64,000 nt of DNA, taken from positions 7,209 through 71,208 of the forward strand of contig CAJLTA010000008.1 of NCBI GenBank assembly GCA_905209455.1, given 5' to 3'. Position 1 is the first letter of the stretch. Each line of letters starts with the position of its first letter. A program made the position numbers and the translations under genes. The notes beneath the pieces are model-generated. The model was not told where the DNA came from and made no database searches. It saw only the letters and a program-made list of their open reading frames with translations. Source of the stretch: an uncultured Collinsella sp. GTDB taxonomy: Bacteria > Actinomycetota > Coriobacteriia > Coriobacteriales > Coriobacteriaceae. Below are positions 16,262 through 25,104 of the stretch, piece after piece.

Positions 16262-17887
16262 CTACTCCTTATCAAACGAAACGTCGGCGGCAGGAAGCTC
16301 AATCGTAAAGACCGAGCCGTGCGGGTCCGCCGCGGCAACCTCTATGCTACCGCCATGTGCCAACGCAATGGAACGGCAGAGCGAAAGACCCAGGCCAACG
16401 CTGCGGTGGCTGTCGGCCAGACCATGGTTGGCGGTATAGAACGACTCAAAGATCCGCTCGCGATCCTCGGGTGCGATGCCCGGACCATCATCGGCCACCG
16501 AGCACGCCACGCGTCCATCGTCGACGCTAATCGAAATCACGATATGCGAACCCGCGGGCGTATAGGTGATGGCGTTGTTCACCAGATTGACCACCAGCTG
16601 CACCATCAGGCGCGCATCGACGTTGACGAGCGCCGGCTCATCGCACGCCACCACCTTAAGGTCGTGCTCGCGCACGGCCGGATTTACGTGGCGCAGCGCC
16701 TCCTCGACGATATCGTCCATGAGCTCGAGCGTGGTCGACAGGCGCATACCGCCACCCTCGAGCTTGGTGATGGCGAGCAGATTCTCGACGGTGGCGTTGA
16801 GCCACAGCGCATCCGAGCGAATGGATAGAAGCAGGCCGCGGCGCGTCTGGGCATCGAGCACCGCGGTGCCGGTCGAGCCCTGGTCGAGCAGCACATCGGC
16901 ATTACCCGAAATACTGGTGAGCGGCGTGCGCAGGTCGTGCGAGATGGAGCGCAGCAGGTTGGCGCGCAGCTGTTCGTTTTTGGCAAGCACCGCCGCCTCC
17001 TCGCGGGCCTCCATGGCGCGGGCGCGATCGAGCGCCAGCTCGCCTTCGCTCACGATGGCATCGGCAAGTGTCCGCTCCTCATGCGTCAGCACGTCGGGCT
17101 CGGCAACGATAGCCAGCACGCCCACCACCGAGGCGGGGTCGCCCGAGCGCGCGAAGCCGTCGCCTGTGCGAACCGTCAGGTAGATGCCATAAAACGCCGA
17201 GCCGCCATAGGTGGCATCGAGCGGCGTTCCCACATAGGCGGACGCCGAGAGCCGCGGCGGCATCTGCGGCGCCAGTTCGTGCACCGGTGCGGCATCGCCC
17301 ACGGCCGTGTATGTCGCACGCGGCAGCAGGTCATCGCCCTCGGCGTCGGCGCTGTACCACACGACCGGGCAGCCCGAAAGACGTGCCAGCTGCGTGGCCA
17401 TGGCGTGAACGATCTGATGCTGATCGGCGCACCGCTGCAGCATGCGGTTGGTCTCGAGCACCATATGCGTGCGGCGGTCGCTGGCGGCAGCCTGTGCCAA
17501 GGCGCGGCGCAGGGCCAACGCAATCGAGCTCGACACAAGCGAGACCACGAACATGATGAAGAACATGCCGGGATAGCCGCGGTCGATAAGCGACAGCGAG
17601 TAGCGCGGGTCGACAAACAAGAAGTTGTAGAGCGCCACGGCGGCAGCCGAGCTCAGCAAGCAATACAGGCGACTCCAGGTAAAGAATGCGCACAGCTGAA
17701 CGGCGAACACATAGACGATCATGATGCTCGGCGCGAGACCCGGATGGTCGAGCAGCGCGCCCACAATCGTCGCCGCGACCAGCAGCCCCACCGATACGCA
17801 GGCGTCATACAGAGGAGTGCGGCGCGTCAGCGTTGTGCGCCGCCACCAAAAGCTATCGGCAATATCGCCGTCCGTACGGACGTCCAT
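16262..17887 (-). CDS. kdpD: KdpD-like sensor histidine kinase lacking the N-terminal KdpD/Usp domains
   Basis: This 541-residue kinase has a short basic N-terminus and membrane helices (about 25-125) with the KdpD-type loop FLFVDPRYSL. A GAF-like region follows, then HisKA with ISHDLRTPL (phospho-His317) and a HATPase with NLVNNAITYTP and DDGPGIAP. Full KdpD proteins are about 850-900 residues. The N-terminal ATP-binding and universal-stress domains are missing, and no open frame upstream could hold them. Members of this shorter type exist in actinobacteria. It probably still senses potassium or turgor through the membrane part and phosphorylates the adjacent KdpE. Confidence 0.85.
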   Translation of the reverse strand: MDVRTDGDIADSFWWRRTTLTRRTPLYDACVSVGLLVAATIVGALLDHPGLAPSIMIVYVFAVQLCAFFTWSRLYCLLSSAAAVALYNFLFVDPRYSLSLIDRGYPGMFFIMFVVSLVSSSIALALRRALAQAAASDRRTHMVLETNRMLQRCADQHQIVHAMATQLARLSGCPVVWYSADAEGDDLLPRATYTAVGDAAPVHELAPQMPPRLSASAYVGTPLDATYGGSAFYGIYLTVRTGDGFARSGDPASVVGVLAIVAEPDVLTHEERTLADAIVSEGELALDRARAMEAREEAAVLAKNEQLRANLLRSISHDLRTPLTSISGNADVLLDQGSTGTAVLDAQTRRGLLLSIRSDALWLNATVENLLAITKLEGGGMRLSTTLELMDDIVEEALRHVNPAVREHDLKVVACDEPALVNVDARLMVQLVVNLVNNAITYTPAGSHIVISISVDDGRVACSVADDGPGIAPEDRERIFESFYTANHGLADSHRSVGLGLSLCRSIALAHGGSIEVAAADPHGSVFTIELPAADVSFDKE

Positions 17888-17914
17888 CAGCGTCCCGCCC
17901 CTCTCTCAAAACAA

Positions 17915-17953
17915 AAACCACCACAAAGGGGACAGGCACCTTTGTGGTGGTTT
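17915..17953. repeat. Palindromic repeat with GGGACAG core, AACCACCAC arms
   Basis: AAACCACCACAAAGG and its exact complement flank GGACAGGCA. A further partial right arm follows (to 17971). The related copy at 48439-48475 has the same arms. It sits between the small membrane protein gene and kdpD. Confidence 0.75.
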
Positions 17954-17998
17954 CCCTTGTGGTGGTTCCAAGTGTATAGCCTTTGCAACCGGCGGTCG

Positions 17999-18193
17999 CT
18001 AGACAAACAGCACGTGCGCGAGCAGGGCACACACGCACACCGCTCCAAATACCAGTGCCACGATCGAAATTACGCGATCGGCCATATCCATGTTGGCACG
18101 GTTCGTAAGGAACCGATCTTCGGCGGCGTCGGCGCGTGCCTCACGTACCAGCTCGGCAACCACCTCGCGGCCATCAAGCATCTTTGCATCCAT
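17999..18193 (-). CDS. Small single-pass membrane protein in the kup-kdpDE cluster
   Basis: This 64-residue protein has a charged N-terminal half (MDAKMLDGREVVAELVREAR) and a C-terminal membrane helix (ISIVALVFGAVCVCALLAHV). I choose the ATG at 18193 because GGGGAGG precedes it at ideal spacing; an upstream ATG at 18223 has a weaker site. It lies 61 bp after kup and about 110 bp before kdpD on the same strand. I do not recognise the family. By position and topology it could be an accessory or regulatory peptide of Kup or KdpD, comparable in size to KdpF-type peptides but not visibly homologous. Confidence 0.55.
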   Translation of the reverse strand: MDAKMLDGREVVAELVREARADAAEDRFLTNRANMDMADRVISIVALVFGAVCVCALLAHVLFV

Positions 18194-18254
18194 GTTTGCC
18201 TCCCCGGTCTCAATCTTGTCCATCGAAAACCAACTCCGTGCAACCCGTCGGCGC

Positions 18255-20282
18255 CTACGGCCGCTCGTTGGGGGCCAGGCGCTGCATCTTGTTCACGGCC
18301 TTGAACTTGGTGAACAGCGGCACGTACTCAAAGCTCACGTTGGAGTTCTCCAGGCCGTACCAACGCGCGGGCGTGCCGGCGGCGCGGCGAATGATGTACT
18401 TGAGCGTGATGGCCGTACGCTCGCTGGGCTCCACATCGCTTTCGGGCGCCAGAAGCTTACGGATCAGGACGAACTTGAACGTGCCGATGTTACCCGGATC
18501 CTTGTAGACCGAGTAGTCATGCGTCTGCGGCGGCAGCTCGCCGGTGGCAGCCAGGTCCTGAACAACCTGACGCAGGTAGGCATTGACGCGCTGGTTGATC
18601 TTGTAGCCCAGGTACAGGTGCACGCGGAACACGTAGTCGGTGCCGAACGTCTCGACCGAATAGGCAAAGGTGTGCGGTTCGTCCATGGTCTCGACATTCA
18701 CGAACCACCAGGCGCGGGCACGCTTGGGATGCTTGTCCAAGATCGAATAGACGATATCGCGGTCGATGTAGTCGGTATGGGTGTCCTTGGTCAGGTACAC
18801 GACGTTGTCACTCATGCGCTCGTAACGGTCGTCGTCGCGCAGGCGCTTGAGCTGCGGCAGGTAGCTGCGCAGCGGCAGCAGCGTAAACTGGCGCTGCTCG
18901 ACCGCCGTGCCGTTGTACCAGCACGCCATAATGCCCATGATGAGTGCAGCCATAAGGATGGTGAAATAGCCGCCGTGGAAGAACTTGGTGAGCGAGCTCA
19001 CGAAGAAGAAGCCTTCGAGCAAAAGGAAGAAGGCCGCGAAGATCCACGGAGCAACCTTGAGCTTGCGCTCCTCGTGCAGGTAGAAGAAGAGCAGCAGCGT
19101 GGTGCACATCATAGTCAGCGTAATGGCAAGGCCGTAGGCGGCTTCCATATGCGCCGAGTTCTGGAACAGCAGCACCACGATGACGCAGCCGACAAGCATG
19201 ACGTTGTTTACCATGGGGATGTAGAGCTGGCCCTTGGTCTCGGCAGGGTAGAAGACCTGCATGTGCGGCATGAGGTCCAGGCGGCTGGCCTCGGACACCA
19301 GCGAAAACGCGCCGGTGATGAGCGCCTGCGAGGCAATGATGGCCGCGACGGTGGAAAGGCCGACGGCAAACGGGCGCAGGCCCGGGGCGAGCATCTGGTA
19401 GAACGGGTTGAGGTCGGCAATGCCCATGAGCTCGGGGTTGGCAGCGTTGTTCATAAGCCAAGCGCCCTGGCCCATATAGGAAAGCAGCAGGCAGCACTTA
19501 ACGAACGGCCAGGTGGCGTAGATGTTGCCGCGGCCGACGTGGCCCATGTCGGAGTAGAGCGCCTCGGCACCGGTGGTGGCGAGGAAGCAGCTGCCCAGAA
19601 TCATGATGCCCGCGTGGTTGTTGGGGCTCAGCAAAAAGGCGATTCCACGCACCGGGTTGAGACACAGCAGCACGGCGGGGTGCTGGAAGACAAAGAACAG
19701 ACCCGTGCCGCCCAGGAACAGGAACCACAGCGTCATGATGGGGCCAAAGGCGTGACCGATCTTGGCCGTACCGATGCGCTGTACCAAGAAGAGCACGATG
19801 ATGATGGCGAGCGTAATGGCGACGACGCGACCTTGGTCATCGCCCAGCACGGCATGGACCGCCGGGATGGTGCGCAGGCCCTCGATGGCCGTGGTAACGG
19901 TAACGGCCGGCGTCAGGATGCCGTCGGCGAGCAGCGCGGCGCCACCCAGCATGGCGGGGATGATAAGCCACTTGCCGCAACGCTTGACCAGGCTGTACAG
20001 GGCAAAGATGCCGCCCTCGCCATGGTTATCGGCGCGCAGCGAGATGAGCACATACTTGATGGTGGTCAGCAGCGTGACCGTCCACACGACAAGGGAGAGC
20101 GCGCCGAGCACGAACTCCTCCGTGACACTTCCGATGCCGCCGTTGCCGGCAACGAGCGCCTTGGTTACATACATAGGGCTGGTGCCGATATCGCCGTACA
20201 CCACGCCCAGCGTGACGAGCATCGCCGAGATGCTCACAGGAATCGCAGCGTGCGAGGCTGCCTCCTTGGCCTTTTGTTCCAT
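18255..20282 (-). CDS. kup: Kup/Trk-H-type potassium uptake permease
   Basis: This 675-residue protein has about twelve membrane helices and the KUP signatures VVYGDIGTSP near the N-terminus and GGIFALYSL in the third segment, followed by a roughly 190-residue cytoplasmic C-terminal domain. KUP proteins take up potassium with protons and are usually constitutive. The ATG at 20282 follows GGAGG at 10 nt. It heads a cluster with a small membrane protein and KdpD/KdpE, suggesting that here potassium uptake through Kup is placed under two-component control. A TATAAT box lies upstream at 20323-20318. Confidence 0.92.
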   Translation of the reverse strand: MEQKAKEAASHAAIPVSISAMLVTLGVVYGDIGTSPMYVTKALVAGNGGIGSVTEEFVLGALSLVVWTVTLLTTIKYVLISLRADNHGEGGIFALYSLVKRCGKWLIIPAMLGGAALLADGILTPAVTVTTAIEGLRTIPAVHAVLGDDQGRVVAITLAIIIVLFLVQRIGTAKIGHAFGPIMTLWFLFLGGTGLFFVFQHPAVLLCLNPVRGIAFLLSPNNHAGIMILGSCFLATTGAEALYSDMGHVGRGNIYATWPFVKCCLLLSYMGQGAWLMNNAANPELMGIADLNPFYQMLAPGLRPFAVGLSTVAAIIASQALITGAFSLVSEASRLDLMPHMQVFYPAETKGQLYIPMVNNVMLVGCVIVVLLFQNSAHMEAAYGLAITLTMMCTTLLLFFYLHEERKLKVAPWIFAAFFLLLEGFFFVSSLTKFFHGGYFTILMAALIMGIMACWYNGTAVEQRQFTLLPLRSYLPQLKRLRDDDRYERMSDNVVYLTKDTHTDYIDRDIVYSILDKHPKRARAWWFVNVETMDEPHTFAYSVETFGTDYVFRVHLYLGYKINQRVNAYLRQVVQDLAATGELPPQTHDYSVYKDPGNIGTFKFVLIRKLLAPESDVEPSERTAITLKYIIRRAAGTPARWYGLENSNVSFEYVPLFTKFKAVNKMQRLAPNERP

Positions 20283-20317
20283 AAGCCGGTTTCCTCCCAA
20301 CTTTAACGTTCGAGGGG

Positions 20318-20323
20318 ATTATA
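20318..20323 (-). promoter_or_regulatory. -10 box upstream of kup
   Basis: TATAAT on the minus strand, 35 bp before the ATG. The -35 region is weak, which would fit an activated promoter, but no clear KdpE site was identified. Confidence 0.45.
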
Positions 20324-20406
20324 GGTAATCGGCCCATGTTTGAATGGCACTGTTTTCCCAGCTAGATAAAGATTTATACAGTCTTTAGGCCACCGCGGCG
20401 ATATGG

Positions 20407-20440
20407 AATGTGACAAAGGGACTGTCCCCTTGTCACATTT
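20407..20440. repeat. Palindromic repeat with GGGAC core
   Basis: AATGTGACAAAGGG and CCCCTTGTCACATT surround ACTGT. It ends 2 bp before the nitroreductase stop codon and probably acts as its transcript end. It is closely similar to the copy at 36473-36504. Confidence 0.75.
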
Positions 20441-20441
20441 G

Positions 20442-21290
20442 TCATTTTCCGAGCCAGTTTTTGAACCACCACTCCATGGATCGGCTCATCTCGGCCATAA
20501 AGGGGCTCGTGTGCTTGCGAGTGTAGATATCCACGACGCGCTCCCCCACCTCGCGAGCATGCGGACGGAACATCGCATCCATCTCGGCCACCTGCGCATC
20601 CATGGTCGCGATATCGGCGCGGCGATAGCGCTCCTCGTGCACCAGGTTCACCACGGGGTGCGCGATCGCCGGGCGCTCCTTGCGGGGCGTGCCGATGATG
20701 AGCATCGACAGCGGCATGGTATAGGGCGGCAGATCGAGCAGCTCGGCAACTTCCTCGGCGTTCTCGACGATATCACCGATATAGCAGCTCCCCAGGCCCA
20801 GGGCCTCGGCGGCAACCACGGCGTTTTGCGCGGCGATCACGGCATCCTGAGCCGCGATGGCAAAGTCGCCCAAACCCGGCGCGCGGCGGGGCGCCTTGCC
20901 CGTGCGCTCGACAAACTCGGGCTCAAAGCAGCCCACGTGCTCAAACAGATCGATCCACTTGGCATAATCGACCACAAATATTAGTGCCCAGGGCGCCTTG
21001 GCGATCATGGGCTGGTGGTCGCACAGGTCGGCCAGACGGTCCAGCGTAGCCTGCTCGCGGATGCTCACGATGGAATACATCATCATGGCGCCCGCCGACG
21101 GCGCACGACTCGCCGCATGCAAAATCGCCGCCCGCTGCTCGTCGGTCACCGCCACGGGACGGTCGTCGTCATCACGCGCGAAGGCACGCGTGGAGGAACG
21201 GTGCTCCAACGTGTCCAGCACCGCATTGCCCGTCGTCTCGACCGGATAGCCGCACGTATCCACAGCCTTGGTGCAAACCTGCTCGCCCAT
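20442..21290 (-). CDS. Nitroreductase-family FMN oxidoreductase
   Basis: This 282-residue protein shows the nitroreductase fold: the N-terminal flavin-binding motif HRSSTRAF near residue 30, the segment SRAPSAGAMMMYSI and the C-terminal pattern AAEALGLGSCYIGDI. Such enzymes reduce nitro compounds, quinones or flavins with NAD(P)H. It is longer than the minimal 170-220-residue enzymes, with an extra C-terminal region of about 50 residues. The ATG at 21290 follows GAGG. It stands alone, divergent from the LtaS-like gene. Confidence 0.85.
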   Translation of the reverse strand: MGEQVCTKAVDTCGYPVETTGNAVLDTLEHRSSTRAFARDDDDRPVAVTDEQRAAILHAASRAPSAGAMMMYSIVSIREQATLDRLADLCDHQPMIAKAPWALIFVVDYAKWIDLFEHVGCFEPEFVERTGKAPRRAPGLGDFAIAAQDAVIAAQNAVVAAEALGLGSCYIGDIVENAEEVAELLDLPPYTMPLSMLIIGTPRKERPAIAHPVVNLVHEERYRRADIATMDAQVAEMDAMFRPHAREVGERVVDIYTRKHTSPFMAEMSRSMEWWFKNWLGK

Positions 21291-21503
21291 AGCTCTATCC
21301 TCGCTAATTCTTTAAGAAGCCTTTACGTTTCCGTGTAATTCCCGTCCATTATCGCGCAGGCCGCCACTACATTGCGCCACACCGCCACACGTGCGCGTTA
21401 ATATGGCTGGTTGTTGTGCGCAGCCACCAATTGCAGCGCATATCTTGGTAACAATCGGGTAAACCTCCGCTTTCGTACGTTTTAGTTTGTGAGGAGTCTC
21501 AGC

Positions 21504-23804
21504 ATGTTCGCTGCCGCCATCTCGCTCGTCGGTCTTGCGGCGACCGTCTACCTTGTCTTGCGCGAGGCCAAGGCCATTTGCGCTCAGTCGGGCACCGTTG
21601 CCAAAAGCGCTCTTGGGTGGAGCGTCGCCTTCGGCCTGTTCCAGCTCTTTTTGACCATTTGGGGCGCCATTGGCCTCGTCGCCCAAAACGAGCCGCTCGC
21701 CTTTGTGATGCTCATCCTGACCAACGCCATCCTCACCGGCTGCGCTTGGGCCAGCATCGCACGCGACCGCATCGCCCCGCGCGTCTTTGCGTTCGCCAAG
21801 CCCGACGCCCCCGCCCCCATCGGCAAGCTCGCCCGCCTGCGCGGCGCCTTTGTGGGCAAACCACTCGTCGCCGCCGTCCTGTGCCTGCTGCTCGCCGGCG
21901 TCTTTGCGCTGCTGGGCATGGAGGTCTCGTCCAACCACGACTTTACCTGGGTCTACCCCCTGTGCATCCTGCTCGAGTGGGCCATCATCACCGTGCTCAT
22001 GGTCGGCCTGTTCTTCCTGTTCCAGCGCCACGGCGTAGCTCCCGCGGTCCTGGCCTTTGCCCTCTTTGTCCTGGGCATTGCCGAGTTCTTCGTCATCACG
22101 TTTAAATCCATGCCCATCCAGCCGGGCGACCTTTCGGCCATCTCCACCGCCGCCGCGGTCGCCGGCACCGGCTACACCTTCTCGATCTCACTGTTCTGCG
22201 TGCTGTCCATGGGCTTTACCGCCATCGCCATGCTGCTGTGTGAGTACGCCGGCCTGGTGGCACCGCACCGTCAGAAGGGCGCCGCCAACGCCAAGCGCAT
22301 GCTGCTCACCAATCTGCTCGTCGCCGTACTGTGCCTGGGCGGCGTGACCGCGCATGTCACGCTCATCGACTACTACAACACCCTCGGCATCACCGTCTAC
22401 ACCTGGCGCCCGCTCGAGAGCTACTGGCGCGAGGGCTACCTGCCCGCCTTTATTAGTGCAGCGCAGTCCATCAAGCCGCCCAAACCCGCCGACTACTCCG
22501 TCGACGATGCCAAGGCCACGCTCAAAAAGTACGCCAAGGCCTACGACAAGTCCGACGCGGCCAAGAGCGACGAGCGCGCCGCCGCAAAGGAGCAGTTCGA
22601 TAGCGAGAAGCCCACGGTCATCGCCATCATGAACGAGACGTTCTCCGACCTGTCGATCTACCAGAACATGCGCGCCGGCTACGAGGGCCCGCAGTACTTT
22701 AAGAGCCTGTCTAACTGCCTCAGCCGCGGCAAGCTCTACGTGAGCGCCTACGGCGGCGGTACCGCCAATACCGAGTTTGAGTTTATGACCGGCAACTCTA
22801 TGGCCAACCTGGGCTCGGGCGTGTACCCCTACACCATCTACAACATGGAAACGACCGGTAATCTGGCAGAGCAGTTCAAATCGCTCGGCTATTCCACCAC
22901 GGCCATGCACCCCAACCACGCGACCAACTGGAACCGCGAGAACGTCTACAAGGACTTTGGCTTTGACCAGTTCCTGTCTATCAACGATTTCCAGGGAGCC
23001 GACACCCTGCGCGGCATGGTGACCGACCAGGCTACCTACGACAAGATTCTTGAGCTGCTCGACCAGAACGCCGATCCGCAGTTTATCTTCGACGTGACCA
23101 TGCAGAACCACTCGGGCTACGATACGGGCCTGCTGCCGGTCGACAAGCAGATGCACCTGAACATCGACACGACCGACCTGGACGCCAAGACCGTCGAGGA
23201 CGGCACGCTATCCGATGTCGACGAGTATGTCTCGTGCATCGAGCAGTCCGACCAGGCGCTGCGCTACTTCCTCAACGCCTTGAGCAAGCTCGACCGCAAG
23301 GTGGTCGTGGTGTTCTGGGGCGACCACCAGCCGTTCTTCCCGTCCAAGTTCAATGACAAGTGGTTTACCGGCGAGGACGACGCTACGCATCAGGAGCGTC
23401 TGTGGCAGACCGACTACATCATCTGGGCCAACTACGACGTTGCCGGCTGCGACCAGACGAGCGAGGTCGACGACCTGTCCACCAACTACCTGTCCACACA
23501 GCTTATGCAGCTGATCGGCGCACCGCTGACCGACTACCAGAAAGCGCACATGACGCTGCGCGAGTCGCTGCCCGCCATCAACTCGGTCGGCTACGAGGAC
23601 GCCAGCCTGCGCTGGGCGCTCTCCTCCAACGTCACCGGTGACGATGCCGCCGCCGCAGCCGCCACCAAGGCGCGCGAAGATTACGCCAAGATGCAGTACT
23701 ACGAGATGTTCCGCGACGGCAAGAACGTGTACACCGAGCACTTCCAGACCGAGGCTAACGAGACCGACCCCAACCTGGCACCGGGTACGACCAAGATCAA
23801 GTAG
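21504..23804 (+). CDS. LtaS/MdoB-family membrane sulfatase-like phosphoglycerol transferase
   Basis: This 766-residue protein has an N-terminal block of membrane helices (about residues 1-280) and an extracellular sulfatase-like domain from about 370. It has MNETFSDLS (metal-binding Glu), the nucleophile threonine in GGGTANTEFEFMTGNS, HPNHATNWNRENVY and the metal motif WGDHQPFF. LtaS-family enzymes transfer glycerol phosphate from phosphatidylglycerol onto a glycolipid anchor or glycan. Whether this one makes lipoteichoic acid or decorates another polymer is not known. Its start at 21504 follows GAGGAG. The gene is followed by a dense cluster of repeats. Confidence 0.88.
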   Translation: MFAAAISLVGLAATVYLVLREAKAICAQSGTVAKSALGWSVAFGLFQLFLTIWGAIGLVAQNEPLAFVMLILTNAILTGCAWASIARDRIAPRVFAFAKPDAPAPIGKLARLRGAFVGKPLVAAVLCLLLAGVFALLGMEVSSNHDFTWVYPLCILLEWAIITVLMVGLFFLFQRHGVAPAVLAFALFVLGIAEFFVITFKSMPIQPGDLSAISTAAAVAGTGYTFSISLFCVLSMGFTAIAMLLCEYAGLVAPHRQKGAANAKRMLLTNLLVAVLCLGGVTAHVTLIDYYNTLGITVYTWRPLESYWREGYLPAFISAAQSIKPPKPADYSVDDAKATLKKYAKAYDKSDAAKSDERAAAKEQFDSEKPTVIAIMNETFSDLSIYQNMRAGYEGPQYFKSLSNCLSRGKLYVSAYGGGTANTEFEFMTGNSMANLGSGVYPYTIYNMETTGNLAEQFKSLGYSTTAMHPNHATNWNRENVYKDFGFDQFLSINDFQGADTLRGMVTDQATYDKILELLDQNADPQFIFDVTMQNHSGYDTGLLPVDKQMHLNIDTTDLDAKTVEDGTLSDVDEYVSCIEQSDQALRYFLNALSKLDRKVVVVFWGDHQPFFPSKFNDKWFTGEDDATHQERLWQTDYIIWANYDVAGCDQTSEVDDLSTNYLSTQLMQLIGAPLTDYQKAHMTLRESLPAINSVGYEDASLRWALSSNVTGDDAAAAAATKAREDYAKMQYYEMFRDGKNVYTEHFQTEANETDPNLAPGTTKIK

Positions 23805-23822
23805 CGAGCCTGTATCCCGGTT

Positions 23823-23954
23823 CGTCTGCCCGGACGGCGCGGAACGTAAGGTTCCCTGCTCGGACAGTCCTGCGCAAGACGAAGGCCACATTAAGTGGCC
23901 TTCTTTGCGTGCGGAACTCGCGATGAACCTTATATGCCTCCGCCTGGACAGACG
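23823..23954. repeat. Core-plus-arms element with GGCCACATTAAGTGGCC, copy A
   Basis: A core of about 72 bp (23854-23925) holds ACAGTCCTGC, the palindrome AAGGCCACATTAAGTGGCCT and GTGCGGAACTCGCGAT. It is shared with 59840-59974. The arms are CGTCTGCCCGG... to GTAAGGTT on the left and AACCTTAT... to GACAGACG on the right. They are roughly self-complementary but unlike the arms of the other copy. Confidence 0.65.
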
Positions 23955-24007
23955 CCCTGTTGTTGGAGCGCGGCTTGTCATGGGGGTATCCGCAACATAT
24001 ATAAGTT

Positions 24008-24033
24008 GAAGGCCACGTCTTGTGGCCTTTTTT
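24008..24033 (+). terminator. Rho-independent terminator after the LtaS-like gene
   Basis: AAGGCCAC, loop GTCTT, GTGGCCTT, then a run of six T. It lies about 200 bp after the stop codon, behind the repeat element whose central palindrome it resembles. Confidence 0.6.
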
Positions 24034-24039
24034 GCATCC

Positions 24040-24243
24040 GGAAACCGTGTCCCAGAATTCACGTCCGGAGTGGGATGCAGTTTCCGCTTACGGCCCCGTT
24101 GGGAAACTGCATCCCACTCCGATTGCAAATTCCGGGTCGCATTTTCCACCAGAGCCCTCAACCGGAAACCGCATCCCATTCCAAAGGCAAATTCCGGGAC
24201 ACACTTTCCGAAACCCCATCCATCCGGAAAGCCCGTCCCACTC
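24040..24243. repeat. Cluster of imperfect 46 bp repeats
   Basis: Two tandem units begin GGAAAC(T/C)GCATCCCA, continue to GCAAATTCCGGG and end TTTTCC or TTTCCG. A partial unit (GGAAAGCCCGTCCCACTC) follows, and an inverted partial unit (GGAGTGGGATGCAGTTTCC) precedes. No protein-coding signal is seen. Confidence 0.6.
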
Positions 24244-24352
24244 TGAATACATCCAGCGAACGCATGCGAGTGTGTCGTCCAGGACGGTCTCGTCATCGGG
24301 GTAATGGAAAATGTCACCCCAAACGCCTGCCACGGTTGCGCCTACAAGTGTC

Positions 24353-24383
24353 AAGAAAAAAGCCTCGAGAACTTCGAGGCTTT
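24353..24383 (-). terminator. Terminator of the flavodoxin gene
   Basis: AGCCTCGA, loop of 5 nt, TCGAGGCT, followed on the minus strand by a run of T. It begins 43 bp beyond the stop codon. Confidence 0.75.
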
Positions 24384-24425
24384 CACATTTGTATTGTTTT
24401 GCACGAAGGATCGCGGACGGCGAAG

Positions 24426-24977
24426 CTACTCGCCCAGCACGGCCTTCTTGGCGGCTGCGGCCATGTTGTCCAGGTCCTCCTTGGTAGGATGGTCCTTTGC
24501 GGCAACCCAGTTGTCGAGCAGCATCTTAAATCGGGCGTTGTCGGGATCTTGCTCGAGCATGGCCTCGTAGCGCTGCTTGACCGCAGGGCCCATCTTGCCC
24601 TGACACATCGCCCAGCCCGCAAGCTCGGCATCTCCAGCCAAATTGGAGGTCACGCGGTCGATAATCTGCTGGTAATAGCTCTGATCGGCCCCAAAGCCGC
24701 AGGTGCCAAACAGGAAGACGCGCTTGCCGTGCAAAGCGGAGAGCAACGCCGCGACCGAAGGCGTGCACGCGCCCTTGTCGCACCAAAAACCGACGAGCAC
24801 CGTGTCGGCCGCGCAGGCGCCCTGCGCCTCGAGCGCAACCTGATCTGCATCCGCATCGTCGCTCAACGCCGCGGCATGGACAAACTCAACACCCGCAGCC
24901 TGCAGAGTGCGCTTGATCGCACCCGAAACCATCCTGGTATTACCGCTCTTGCTGTTAACCACCAAAGAGCACGTCAT
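24426..24977 (-). CDS. Flavodoxin-family protein
   Basis: This 183-residue protein begins with the flavodoxin-like strand and phosphate-binding loop LVVNSKSGNTRMV. It continues with DTVLVGFWCDKGAC and RVFLFGTCGFGAD, positions that normally bind FMN. It would carry electrons or reduce small substrates with FMN. The C-terminal 60 residues are helical and not part of the core fold. The start is the ATG at 24977 with GAGG 10 nt upstream; a GTG at 24983 is the alternative. A good promoter lies at 25064-25037. Confidence 0.75.
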   Translation of the reverse strand: MTCSLVVNSKSGNTRMVSGAIKRTLQAAGVEFVHAAALSDDADADQVALEAQGACAADTVLVGFWCDKGACTPSVAALLSALHGKRVFLFGTCGFGADQSYYQQIIDRVTSNLAGDAELAGWAMCQGKMGPAVKQRYEAMLEQDPDNARFKMLLDNWVAAKDHPTKEDLDNMAAAAKKAVLGE

Positions 24978-25036
24978 AGTCACGTTGCCTCGTATCCCCC
25001 AAAACTAAAGCCACTAATGCAATTTATTAGATGACT

Positions 25037-25064
25037 ATCTTAGTACTAACGTGACAGATGTAAA
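25037..25064 (-). promoter_or_regulatory. Promoter of the flavodoxin gene
   Basis: TTTACA (25064-25059), 16 bp, TAAGAT (25042-25037) on the minus strand. Confidence 0.5.
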
Positions 25065-25104
25065 CCACCGTCTGTCGATTGATTAATTTGCCCCACGGGC
25101 TTGC

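Noticed and set aside
18090..20306. A 738-codon open frame on the plus strand
   Set aside because: It is the opposite str­and of kup, with the same shadow composition (Arg/His/Gly/Glu-rich), and kup has full family motifs.
24040..24243. Possible CRISPR array
   Set aside because: Units vary in sequence and spacing, some are inverted, and no cas genes are present. It is a cluster of degenerate repeats.
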